Source: Posidonia oceanica (Eukaryota > Streptophyta > Magnoliopsida > Alismatales > Posidoniaceae). Taken from it: a DNA stretch of 64,000 nt. Numbering within the stretch: position 1 is the first letter of the stretch; every line of letters starts with the position of its first letter. This document shows, piece after piece, positions 1-10,427 of the stretch. The position numbers were made by a program, and so were the translations under genes. The notes under the pieces are model-generated. The model saw only the letters and a program-made list of their open reading frames with translations. It was not told where the DNA came from and did no database searches. The stretch covers positions 106,685,501-106,749,500 of the forward strand of contig JAZBRS010000026.1 in assembly GCA_037176725.1 (NCBI GenBank). Direction: 5' to 3'.

Positions 1-2086
1 ATCGGTGTTGGTTTCAGTGAGGAGGAAGAGGAGGAAAAGGTCTGAATTTTACAGAGGAAAGGGAGGAGAATTGCAAGGATTCTGGGTGCTGGACGCTTTC
101 TCTCTCAGGACGACGTGAAGTGTCTCGAAGGAGGAGAAGACTTGGAAGTTTTAAGCAGCTGGGGAGGACAGACGCGCGCTGGGATTCAAATCCCCACCGG
201 CGGGAGCACTGCTACTGATGGAGAGGAGGTCGGCGAGAAAACGGGCAGTAAATGCCTTCCCGGAAGATCCGCTGAGTGCAAGAGGAGGAAGGTGGACTGA
301 TGCTGAGGTGATCGGGAGGGAGAAGCGAAGTTGAATTTCAAAGAAGAGGAGGGAGTTGGTTCGCGGGAGGAGGAAGGGAAATCCGGGGAAGAAGAAGGAA
401 GAAGAAGAAAGGTGGAACGCGGGCTGAAGGCCGCGGGCCGGGCTGCAAACTGAAAAAGAAAAAGAAAGAAAGAAAAGAAAGAAGGAAGGCAGGAACGGGC
501 CGGACTGGGCCCAGCAGGAGAGAAAAAAAGAAAAAGAAAAAGGGAGAAAGGGAGAAATGGAAGGGAAAAAGAGGAGAAATAAATTAGATAAAAATAAAAT
601 AAAAATAGATAAAAATATTAGAATGATTGTGTTTTAAGTTAGGACCTTGATTAAGTTTCTTAATGATCGTTTTTGGTTAGTTAATTAGGTTCAGAGGAAT
701 TTTGGGTTTGATTAGGGTTTTAAGGGTTTTCTTTGTTTTTGATTTGTTTTTTACTTTGATTAAATGTTTGTTAAGCCTTTTAAGTTGTTTTTTAATTATG
801 TTTTTCTTGTTAAGTACTTGGGATGTTAATTAGGATTTTTTACAGTTTGCTTTTAGAGTGGGTTTTAGATTTTTGGATTTTAGTCTTTCTTTCTTAAGTC
901 TTCTTTGATTTGTTTTTTAATTTTTGCTTGTTAAGCTCTTTTAGTATTTTTTTAAATTAAGTTTTCATGTTAAGTTTTTTAAGTGTTTTTGGATTTTTTT
1001 AATTGTCTGTTTTTCCTTTTACTTAGGTTTTTGAATTACTCTTTTTAAGTTTGTTAAGTTAGGTTTTTCTTTTCCTTAAGTGATTGTCGTAGTGTGTTTT
1101 TTTTTTTTAGTTGTTTTCTCCTCCTTTTTAGGATTTGTTTTTGATTATTTTTTAGTGGGATTTTTACTTTGTTTGTTTTGGTTACATTTTAGTTTTTTTT
1201 CTGATTTTACAACATTTTCTTTTGGTTTGTTTTGCATTTTTTAGCTTGCATTCGTGGTTTTCCATTTTAGCTGGATTTAGTTGGGTTTAGGTTTTTAATT
1301 GTTTATTTAATATTTTTAATTATTTTTCTTAGGGTTTTGGTTTGTTTTCCTTTTGTTTTAGAGTTTTAGAGGTTTTTATGGATTTTTTAGGGACTTAGTA
1401 AAAGAAAGAAAAAGAAAAGGGGAAGGAAGAAGAAAGGGGAAAGAGAGGAGGAATAAAAGGGAAAGAGAGGAGTTGAAGGAAAATAATTTTTTGAAAATCA
1501 AAGAAAATGGTAAAAATAAGATAAAAATAGGAATAAGATTGAGAAGAGATAGAAGCACATGGGGGGCCTGCAGTCAGGCAAGAAAAAAGGAAAAAGGGGA
1601 TGAAAAGAAGGGGGATAATCAGGAGAGGGAGAGGAGAGAGAAAAGAATATTCCTGGAGAGAGAAAACGATAATTTGGGTAAATGGAGGGTTTAAAGGTTT
1701 TGAAAAGGGGTGAAAATTGGGGAATGTGTAGCCTAGGGTCTCTAGTGTTAGTCCTAGGGCTTTGGTTTAGTTTCGAGAAGGTTTTGGAAGGGTTTTGAGG
1801 TGTAGAAAAGGGGTAGTTTTACCTAGGCTTTCTAGGGTTTTTGGGAATGGTTTCGGGTTGAAAATTTCTAAGTGTTTGGGTAGGTTTGCTAAGTTGGGAG
1901 TGATAGGTTTTCCTATGGTTTTTGGGTAAGTTTTGGGCTTGGGAAATAGGTGTAGGCTTAGGTCAAGTTTAGGCTTGATTTGATGAGAAAGGTGAAAAAG
2001 GTTGTGGTTGTTTTGACCTAGGTTTAGATCCAAAAGTCACCAGAAGGTCCCAATTGGTTCAAGCCTGTCAAGATGGGGTGTCAACA
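1..2086 (-). repeat. Element A 3' LTR, first ~2.1 kb (partial)
   Basis: This matches 21890-23971 base for base apart from scattered substitutions and a few short indels, so the two LTR copies have diverged little and the insertion is fairly young. On the minus strand it starts TGTTGACACC at 2086. It contains a pyrimidine-rich tract (1385-1690, purine-rich as printed), a long T-rich stretch (600-1380) and the beginning of the GC-rich part (1-300). Short open frames here are low-complexity and not genes. The remaining roughly 3.5 kb lie to the left of the window. Confidence 0.93.
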
Positions 2087-2103
2087 GATGCTCCTCCCTG
2101 AGC
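2087..2103 (-). promoter_or_regulatory. Polypurine tract of element A
   Basis: On the minus strand the bases immediately before the LTR start read GCTCAGGGAGGAGCATC, a purine-rich tract in the position where plus-strand DNA synthesis is primed. Element G has nearly the same tract directly before its LTR (51304-51318), which supports the call. Confidence 0.8.
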
Positions 2104-2639
2104 AAGGTCAAGCAGAGCGAGGCCGCAGCTCAGGGTTGACAAGACACCCCATCTGACCGACGGGAGCAGAGGTTTGCTATGGGCGTGAGCTACTTATTCG
2201 GCGGATGCACCGAAAATCGTAGCCCGTTGCCGCAATGCAAAATGCAGGTGCAGATGGATGATGTGCAAAGTATGCAACGCATGCTAATGCAAATGCAATG
2301 CAAACGTTAGTACAAAAGTTAGTGCTGTTAGAATGCTGATGCAGTGCAGATGATACTGATGATGTTAAACTAGTATGCAATTCTAGCAAAGAAGGTGCAG
2401 AGATGATGCAAAAGAAATGCTAAAAGAAAGGCGCGATGTAGCGCAAAGATCTGGCGGGTAGGCCAAACTTGCGCGACAAGGCAGGGAAGAAAAGGTGCAG
2501 CTTGTCCCTGCCCAGAGAGCAAGCTAGCAAAAAGGGGTGCGAGGGGAGAGAGGCCAACTCTCCTATCGCGAGGGGATGCAGGACTTTGCCTTCCTGGGAC
2601 AAGGTCACGCGAATAAGGTGATAAGGTGTCGGGCTTATC

Positions 2640-3570
2640 GGCCGGATAGTTTACGGTCCTATCAACCGGGAGTGATAGTTTACAGTCCTATCAACTGGAA
2701 GCGATAGTTTATGGTCCTATCAACCGGAGGCAATTGTGAGTGATAGTTACTGGATATCAGCCGTATAACATGGTTGTGCGGGATAGTTTACGGTCCTATC
2801 AACCGGAACGATAGTTTACAGACCCATCAACTGGAGCGATAGTTTACAGTCCTATCAACTGGAAGCGATAGTTTACAGTCCTATCAATTGGGAAGCACAA
2901 ACCATGAGGGATAGTTATTGGGTATCAGCCGTATAACGCAAATGCCAGAGAATGATAGTTTACGGTTCTATCAACCGGAGCGATAGTTTACAGTCCTATC
3001 AACTGGAACGATAATTTACAGTTCTATCAACTGGAAAGGGCATTTGCGAGGGATAGTTACTGAATATCAGCCGTATAACATGATTGCGAGTGATAGTTTA
3101 CAGTCCTATCAACTGGAACGATAGTTTACAGTCCTATCAACTGGAACGATAGTTTACAGTCCTATCAACTGGAAAGCGCAATCATGAGGGATAGTTACTG
3201 GATATCAGCCGTATAATGCAATTGCAGGTGATAGTTTACGGTCCTATCAACCGGAGCGATAGTTTACAGTCCTATCAACTGGAACGATAGTTTACAGTCC
3301 TATCAACTGGAGCGATAGTTTACAGTCCTATCAACTGGAAGCTGCAATTGCAAGGGACAGTTACTAGATGTCAGCCGTATAACGTAATTGCAAGTGATAG
3401 TTTTGGGTATCAGCCAAGGATGAGTTTTGGATCATCAGCCAGAGAATGATAGTTTACAGTCCTATCAACTGGAAGGTGCAATTACGAGGGACAGTGACTG
3501 GATGTCAGCCGTATAACACAACTGCGAGCCAGATCGGGGATCGACCCAAGATGATAGTTTACGGTCCTAT
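2640..3570. repeat. Tandem hairpin array 1 (~25-30 bp units)
   Basis: About 20 copies of a unit close to GATAGTTTACAGTCCTATC plus a short CAACTGG-type linker, broken every few units by a second unit (GATAGTTACTGGATATCAG, then CCGTATAAC; about seven copies). Each main unit contains complementary arms GATAG and CTATC around a 9-base loop. Units alternate ACAG/ACGG with CAACTGG/CAACCGG. Confidence 0.9.
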
Positions 3571-3587
3571 CAACCGGAAAGAGCAGT

Positions 3588-3735
3588 GATTGATTGATTG
3601 ATTGATTGATTGATATTGATAAGAAAAAGGAGAGATTGATGATTGATATTGATAAGAAAAAGGAGAGATTGATGATTGATATTGATAAGAAAAAGGAGAG
3701 ATTGATGATTGATCTTGATAAGAAAAAGAGGAATT
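3588..3735. repeat. Short 42-bp tandem repeat, about three copies
   Basis: A GATT microsatellite run (3588-3612) passes into three copies of a unit containing ATTGATAAGAAAAAGGAGAG with a period of about 42 bp. It joins array 1 to array 2. Confidence 0.85.
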
Positions 3736-4925
3736 GATAAGATATCAGACTTATCGGCCGGCAAAGGGAGAGGGGTGATAAGATATCGGACTTATCGGCC
3801 GGCAAATGAATAAAAGAATAGAATGATAAGATATCGGACTTATCGACCGGCAAAGGGGGGATGAAGGAATGATAAGATATCAGACTTATCAGCCGGCAAA
3901 GGGAAAGAGATGATAAGATATCGGACTTATCGGCCGGCAAAGGGAAAGAGATGATAAGATATCAGACTTATCGGCCGGCAAATGAATAAAAGAATAGAAT
4001 GATAAGATATCGGACTTATCGGCCGGCAAAGAGGGGATGAAGGGATGATAAGATATCGGACTTATCGGCCGGCAAAGGGAAAGAGATGATAAGATATCGG
4101 ACTTATCGGTCGGCAAATGAATAAAAGAATAGAATGATAAGATATCGGACTTATCGGCCGGCAAAGAGGGGATGAAGGGAAAGAGATGATAAGATATCGG
4201 ACTTATTGGCCGGCAAAGGGAAAGAGATGATAAGATATCGGACTTATCGGCCAGCAAATGAATAAAAGAATAGAATGATAAGATATCGGACTTATCGGCC
4301 GGCAAAGAGGGGATGAAGGGATGATAAGATATCGGACTTATCGGCCGGCAAAGGGAAAGAGACGATAAGATATCGGACTTATCGGCCGGCAAAGGGAAAG
4401 AGATGATAAGATATCGGACTTATCGGCCGGCAAATGAATAAAAGAATAGAATGATAAGATATCGGACTTATCGGCCGGCAAAGAGGGGATGAAGGGATGA
4501 TAAGATATCAGACTTATCGGTCGGCAAAGGGAAAGAGATGATAAGATATCGGACTTATCGGCCGGCAAATGAATAAAAGAATAGAATGATAAGATATCAG
4601 ACTTATCGGCCGGCAAAGAGGGGATGAAGGGATGATAAGATATCGAACTTATCGGCCGGCAAAGGGAAAGAGACGATAAGATATCGGACTTATCGGCCGG
4701 CAAAGGGAAAGAGATGATAAGGTATCGGACTTATCGGCCGGCAAAGGGAAAAAGATGATAAGATATCGGACTTATCGGCCGGCAAAGGGAAAGAGATGAT
4801 AAAATATCGGACTTATCGGCCGGCAAATGAATAAAAGAATAGAATGATAAGATATCGGACTTATCGGCCGGCAAAGAGGGGATGAAGGGATGATAAGATA
4901 TCGGACTTATCGGCCGGCAAATAAA
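3736..4925. repeat. Tandem hairpin array 2 (GATAAG...CTTATC units)
   Basis: About 27 copies of GATAAGATATCGGACTTATC followed by GGCCGGCAAA and one of three spacers (GGGAAAGAGAT, TGAATAAAAGAATAGAAT, GAGGGGATGAAGGGAT). The spacers recur in order, giving a higher-order repeat of roughly 130 bp. Each unit has 6-base arms GATAAG and CTTATC around an 8-base loop. Scattered changes (GGTCGG, GGCCAG, TTATTGG) show moderate age. Confidence 0.92.
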
Positions 4926-4944
4926 TGTGTTTCGCGAGAGCGAA

Positions 4945-5042
4945 TCATCCCATGATACCAGGAATATCATGGGGGAAAGAGGGAGAGAATGATACCAAGG
5001 GGCGATCAAAAGATGCCCCTGGTGTCGGGATGACACCAGGGG
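4945..5042. other. Two strong inverted repeats next to array 2
   Basis: Around 4947-4971, arms CCCATGAT and ATCATGGG flank a short loop. At 5016-5042, arms CCCCTGGTGTC (5016-5026) and GACACCAGGGG (5032-5042) pair perfectly over 11 bp around loop GGGAT. Confidence 0.8.
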
Positions 5043-5553
5043 TTGGCCAGCGCGTCCTTGGCATCAAAAGCAGAGGGTGAAGAGAAAAACTGTCGTGTTT
5101 GTCAGACGAGTAGTTTGGGGTACCAGCCCGAAGATGATGACAGGTTGACGGAACTATCGCCGAGCAGTTGGGGGTGCCAGCCCGCAGAGACTCAGCTGGG
5201 GACGCTGGATGGCTTGGCTTGACGGCGCAGGTCTGCAGAGATTTTGGACTCCGGATTGGCTGCTGAGGACTTTCCTGCGTTGTGTTGGCTGCAAGTTTGG
5301 CCAAAGGGCTCAAGATGAGGTTGGCAATGATTATGCAATGCATTAAGCAGTGTCCTGAAGTGCAAGTAGACAGCAGAAAACACTTTTTCATTGAAAGAAT
5401 TGCTGAGTACATGCCTGTGGCAGGCCAAAATATACAGCACAACTTGAAAGGAAACTACATATTGGCTGCACAAGTGCCCTAGCCGGTTCGGGCCTTCTTT
5501 GACTGCCTGGCGTCGAGGAATAGAGGGCCGCCTGGCGGTATTTCATTGATGGG

Positions 5554-6681
5554 CTAGAGCTCTTGGACCTCAGTCACATACTCAGGGGTGCATCCTACAC
5601 CTCTCGCAGCTGCGATGTCTGTTGATCGCAACCCATGCTGCATCAGATCGGCCAGCTTCTTTGTTGGGGCAGTTGTGCTGAGAGGGTATGCCTGAAGAAG
5701 CTCGGGCGGTGTGCTATCAACAAAAGCGCCCTGCTGGAAGCCAAACTGGCGCATAACCCTGATGGGATGGTATTCCACACCCACCATGAGTCCTGGTAGT
5801 ACAATCAGCCGCGTGTCGCGTGCGCTGAAGAAGACAGTGAATGGCTCGGCGACGGAGGGGATGATATGCCAGGTTACTGCGTCGTCAGTCAGTGCTGATA
5901 GCCTCTCATATTCCTCTTTGACGCTCTTGATTGTCTGGGCACGGGCGCTGCTGCAGTAGGCTTCAAAGGCATGTACCTGGGGGCGCAGAAGGTTTATCTC
6001 TAAGTGCGCGGCTAGCCAGACTTGTATAAGTGCCCCGCAGCCATGGAAGTGGTGGCAGCGATGTGAGATACGGTCCAGCCCGCGGTATGTTTCTGCTAGA
6101 ACAACTGGTGCCAGGTCTATGTGCCAGGTCACCACAGCAAGTGCTATTTCTGCAACCTCAATGGCCACTGTCAGTCGGCCATGAGTAAAGATCAGCTCGC
6201 CTAGGAAACGGATGACAAACCCTCGGAGCCACAGCTCATCTCCGAGTTCGATGCGCTTCTTCATGACATCATCAAAGTGCGCTACGCGAAGCATAGGTTC
6301 AGGTCCGCTGGTGCAGATCAGTCTTTGTTGGCAGCTTCGAGTAGGGAGCCCAGTCAGTTGGCTCAGGACCTCGAGATATCCATCACGCCTCATGAAGATA
6401 GGCGGCCCCATGATCTTGGAGAAGCCGCAGATCCGACGCACTTCTTCCAGTGTGGGTGTTAGCTCAGTTCTGCCAAAGCGAAAGACGTGGTGTGCCGGTT
6501 TCCAGAACCTTGCGGCGGCACACAGAAGATGGCGGCTTACTTCCACATCAGCAGCCTTCAGCAGCTTGGTTGGAATGCCCCACAGACGCAGCTTTTCGCA
6601 GTCTTCTTGGGTAAGCTCGCCGATCCATTCTCGCAGGGTCTCCGAGCAGTGTGCTGGAGTCAACAGGGTAGGGAAGCCCAT
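5554..6681 (-). CDS. Plant-mobile-domain-like (DUF7745-type) extra ORF of element A
   Basis: About 375 residues from the chosen Met at 6681. The open frame extends to 6819, but the upstream part is hydrophobic and unlike the family, so it may be intron or leader. Early in the protein come the family features WIGELTQEDCEKL, then FWKPAHHVFRFGRTELTPTLEEV; near the end is HPIRVMRQFGFQQGAF, matching the conserved YxPxRVxRQxGxxQ block. This domain is known from plant aminotransferase-like mobile-domain proteins and recurs in retroelements; its biochemical role is unknown. The ORF lies 1.45 kb downstream of integrase on the same strand. Unlike pol it has no internal stop, although its shorter length makes that only weak evidence of constraint. 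A host-derived capture is possible. Confidence 0.8.
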   Translation of the reverse strand: MGFPTLLTPAHCSETLREWIGELTQEDCEKLRLWGIPTKLLKAADVEVSRHLLCAAARFWKPAHHVFRFGRTELTPTLEEVRRICGFSKIMGPPIFMRRDGYLEVLSQLTGLPTRSCQQRLICTSGPEPMLRVAHFDDVMKKRIELGDELWLRGFVIRFLGELIFTHGRLTVAIEVAEIALAVVTWHIDLAPVVLAETYRGLDRISHRCHHFHGCGALIQVWLAAHLEINLLRPQVHAFEAYCSSARAQTIKSVKEEYERLSALTDDAVTWHIIPSVAEPFTVFFSARDTRLIVLPGLMVGVEYHPIRVMRQFGFQQGAFVDSTPPELLQAYPLSTTAPTKKLADLMQHGLRSTDIAAARGVGCTPEYVTEVQEL

Positions 6682-8135
6682 TGCGCAGATTGCAGGGGTA
6701 CAGGCAGATAACTGCAGAACTTGAAGGTACCTGTTATTAATATTGTAAACAGTCAGATCACACAGGCATATAATCTCTGACAGAAAGCAGAATCTGAGGC
6801 TGATAATGTAGTTCAACATGCATCCAGCAGTTCATGTCAGAATATAGCAGTTAAGCACAGATAAGCAAAGGAAATCTGTAGCAGTCTTGTGGACACAGGG
6901 GCAAGGGCTAGCAGGAGGTCTGGACCAGCGCAGCTCGAGCAGCGTCAACGCGTTCTAGGCAAGAAGTACTGTCTCAGAGTCGAAGCGAGTTGCAGAGCGG
7001 AACGATTGATAAGAAAGAAGGATAATTGAGGATGCATGTATGCATGATGCAGGTCGGTATGCTTATGAAATGATTAGTATGCTTGGGTGCCCTCAGCATA
7101 CGGAGTGCTTTGGTGCTTGCTGCAAAGGAAGGGAGTGGTCCCCGGCTCACTGGGCCCTACTTAGACTCTTGGCTCGCTGGTGGCACTCCGGAACAGGTGT
7201 TGGCACTATACAGGTGGTGGTGTGGTGAGGACAGGCTACTTGCCGAACTCTCAGGACCTACACCTACTCTTTCTGCTCTCTTTTTTCTTTATTTCTCCCT
7301 CATAGGTATGCAGTCTTTCTCCGCCCCTAGCTAGGAGAGGGTAAGTGTTTGCTTTTAGAGGGAAGTGGTAGACCCTTTTTAAGCTTAACACCCTTGGGTC
7401 TCTTGTAAGGTACGGGGGATGATGGTGCCTGCATTTTTGGGCTGAATCTTGCCCTTTTTCTTCTTCTTTTTTTTTTCTTGCTTTTTCTCCTTTTTTTTGT
7501 TTTTGTTCTATCTCTTTTTTTTGCTTGTTTGATTTCTTTTTTCTCTTTTTTTTTTTCCAGGCTTTTGCTATCCCCATTTTGGTGGCAAAAGAAGGGTGTT
7601 TGAGTTGTGATGGGTCTGGGCTTTGGGTCTGCTGTGTGATGGGTAGAAGGAGCAGGGTTAGACTGCACACCCCTATCTCTAGGGCCGACTTCTATTTTCG
7701 TCTTCTGTTCCTTGGACGTGCCCAAGCCTAAATGTCTACTCTCACTTTTTTTCAAACTCACATCCTAACATTTTTTTCTCCCTTAGAGGTGTATGTCCTT
7801 ACGAGTTTAGGCAGTTCGCCTGTCCTGATTGGTGGTGGCTCCCTCACTAGCTAAGACATCTAAGTAGTGCCGGGTGAGGTAGGGCAGACTCCTTCCAGAG
7901 CAGGCAAGCACTTCCGGTTCTCATCACTGGGCCAAGATGCAATGCATGATTTGAGGGGATGACGATGATGATTTGAAGAGAGTTGATGCAAGAATAGGAT
8001 AGAAGAAGTATAAGCGCAAGTTCCAGAACAAAAGGTGAGGATCAAGATAGCAGATGCAGGTAGGATGAGAATGCAAGAAGTGAGAATGCAAGTGTGTAGG
8101 TGGGAGAAGGGCATCTGCAACGGGGCCGCCTTCGG
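6682..8135 (-). other. Spacer between pol and the mobile-domain ORF
   Basis: No gene seen. It holds a long T/C-rich tract as printed (7440-7560; A/G-rich on the element's strand) and moderately AT-balanced sequence. Open frames over 7250-7760 are lysine-rich translations of that tract. The region may contain the leader or an intron of the downstream ORF, but I cannot define splice sites. Confidence 0.5.
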
Positions 8136-10427
8136 CTACTGATAGTACTTCTTGATATGGCAGAGGTTGACGGGCTCAGACTGCTCGACCTGGTCCATAT
8201 CCTCAAGAGCTACAGCGCCTCCTGAGAAGATCTGCTTGACCACGAAGGGGCCACGCCAATTAGGTCGGAATTTGCCTCAACCGTCAGGCAAGTGAATGGC
8301 ACGCAAAACGAGGTCCCCTGGCTAAAAGTTTCTGGGTTGGACCTTCTTCAAGAATGCTCTAGCCATCCGCTTCTGGAAGCAGTGAGAGTTGTGCATAGCT
8401 TGCAGTCTGTGCTCATCAATCAGATTTAGTTGGACGCTGCGGTCATCAACCCATTCTGCCTCTTCCAACTCAGCTTCTCGTAGGATCCGCAGTGAGGGGA
8501 TCTCTACTTCGATAGGCAACACCGCTTCCATGCCGTATACCAGAGAATACGGGGTGGCTCCCGTCGAGGTCCGAATTGATGTCCTGTACGCCCAGAGCGT
8601 GTACGGGAGCTTGTCATGCCAATCCTTGTGGGTTTCTGCCATCTTCTTCAGGATTTTAACAATGTTCTTGTTTGCAGACTCCACCGCTCCGTTCATCTGT
8701 GGCCGGTAGGGCGAGGATCTATGATGCTTGATCTTGAGACTCTGCAGGTATTCCTCGATCCTTTTGGCAATGAAGTTTGTGCCATTATCAGAGATGACAG
8801 AGTGCGGGACCCCATATCGGGCAACGATATTGTTCCTGATAAACTTTTCTGTTGCCACAGCGGTGACTGTCTTATAAGAGGCTGCTTCCACCCACTTGGT
8901 AAAGTAATCGATCGCTACCAGAATGTAACGATGACCATTTGAAGCAGCCGGGTGGATGGCGCCAATGACATCGATCCCCCAGGTGGAGAAAGGCCATGGT
9001 GAAGACATGTTATGCAGCTGTTGTGGGTGGGCCTTGATGAAGTTACCATGGATCTGGCAGTTGTGGCATCTACGCACGAATCGGCAGTAGTCTGCTTCCA
9101 TGGTCTGCCAGAAATATCCTTGGAGCATGATCTTCTTGGCCAGGAGGACTCCGTTCATGTGCAGGCCACAGGTCCCCGCATGCACTTGAAGCATCAGCAT
9201 GTCAGCCTCTGATCTGTTCAAGCAGCGCAGTAGCATCTGATTATATGACCTTCTGTACAGCTGCCCAGCCCCCAACACATACTTTGACGCCAGACGCGCC
9301 AGAGTTCTCTTGTCTGCTGCCGCGGTATCAGGAGAAAAGCTGCCAGACTCTAGGAAAGATTTTATGTCTTGATACCAGGGCTGCTCCTCTGCTGGATCCG
9401 CCTCTTCTATGTTCATGCAGTATGCAGGCTGCTCAATGCGGGTAATAGATACATCCACTGTGCTGTCTTCAGGTATAGTGAGCCAGGATGCCAGAGTTGC
9501 TAGCGCGTCTGCGTACGCGTTCTTTGCTCTGTTCATGTATGTGAAGCAGATGCTCTCAAACTCTTCCATCAGCCTCAGCAGGTGTTCGTGATACGGCACA
9601 AGTTTGGGATCTTTTGTCCTCCAGTCACCGTTCACTTGAGAAATCACTAGCATGGCATCACCGTGCACATGCAGCTTCCGCGCCTTATGTTCGAGGGCGA
9701 CTTTCAACCCTAGGATGCATGCTTCATATTCCGCTTCATTGTTTGTGCAGGTGAAAGTCAGCTTCCTCGCAAAAGGAATCATCTGTCCCTGGGGTGTGGT
9801 CAGCACTGCGCCTACGCCTCGGCCCTTTTTGTTGATAGCGCCATCAAAGTAGAGCTGCCATTCCTCTTGTTTTTCAGGATTTTTCTCCTCAGAGTCCTCC
9901 ATTGCGAAGAGGATGTCCCCGTCAGGGAACTGCGTCTGGAGGGGTTGGTATTCAGGCAGAGGAAGATCAGCAAGATGGTCTGCCATGGCCTGACCCTTCA
10001 TGGATTTCTGTGTGACAAAGGTGATGTCGTACTGAGACAATAACACCTGCCACTTAGCACATCTGCCTGCCATGGCCGGCTTTTGAAAGAGGAACTTTAT
10101 AGGATCATGCCGGCATAAGAGCTGAACTGGGTATGCCATCATGTAGTGCCTCAACTTCTGTGCAGCCCAGACAAGGGACAAGCAGGTCTTCTCTAGTGTA
10201 CTGTACCTGGCTTCGCATTCATTAAACTTCTTTCTCAGGTAATAGATGGCGCGCTCCTTTCTACCAGATTCGTCATGTTGGCCCAAGACGGCGCCCATGG
10301 AATGCTATGTGGTAGAAAGGTAGAGAAGCAAAGGTCTCCCTGGTGTAGGGGGAACCAGGACAGGAGGCTTGATCAATAGCTGCTTGATCTTGACAAATGC
10401 AGCCTGACACTCCTCGCTTCAATCGAT
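8136..10427 (-). pseudogene. Element A pol, C-terminal part: RNase H, archaeal RNase H, integrase
   Basis: The frame continues directly from the RT segment but has three stops in 10299-10430 and two near the integrase end. In order: Ty3-type RNase H (ending near MADHLADLP); archaeal-type RNase H with all four acidic positions visible (YFDGA, NNEAEYEA, GDAMLVI, YADALA); integrase with an HHCC zinc finger (HAGTCGLH ... CHNCQIH) and the DDE triad in WGIDVIG, ISDNGTNF and GAVESANK. The C-terminus ends with NLCHIKKYYQ at a stop at 8136. These enzymes degrade the RNA template and insert the cDNA. The archaeal RNase H is a hallmark of the Tat/Ogre clade. Domains are otherwise well preserved, but the stops should prevent a full-length product. 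Confidence 0.92.

Larger units (their letters stand above)
2104..5553 (-). other. Element A 3' non-coding region with hairpin repeats
   Basis: This 3.4-kb stretch lies between the mobile-domain-like ORF and the PPT. It holds no believable gene: long open frames across 3480-4990 arise because the tandem repeats lack stops, and they encode only a repeated low-complexity peptide. It contains ATGCAAT-type short repeats (2230-2420), two hairpin repeat arrays, a small 42-bp repeat, and strong single hairpins at 4945-5045, which have their own entries. Nothing clear is seen in 5050-5553. Confidence 0.75.

Noticed and set aside
2640..4925. CRISPR-like array
   Set aside because: Repeats are directly adjacent variants with recurring, not unique, spacers, and the context is a plant retrotransposon.
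3482..5036. Long minus-strand repeat proteins with PADKSDILS units
   Set aside because: They are translations of the hairpin array; the same array is open in other frames and has no known domain.
7251..7761. Lysine-rich proteins on the minus strand
   Set aside because: Translation of a T-rich tract in the spacer of element A.
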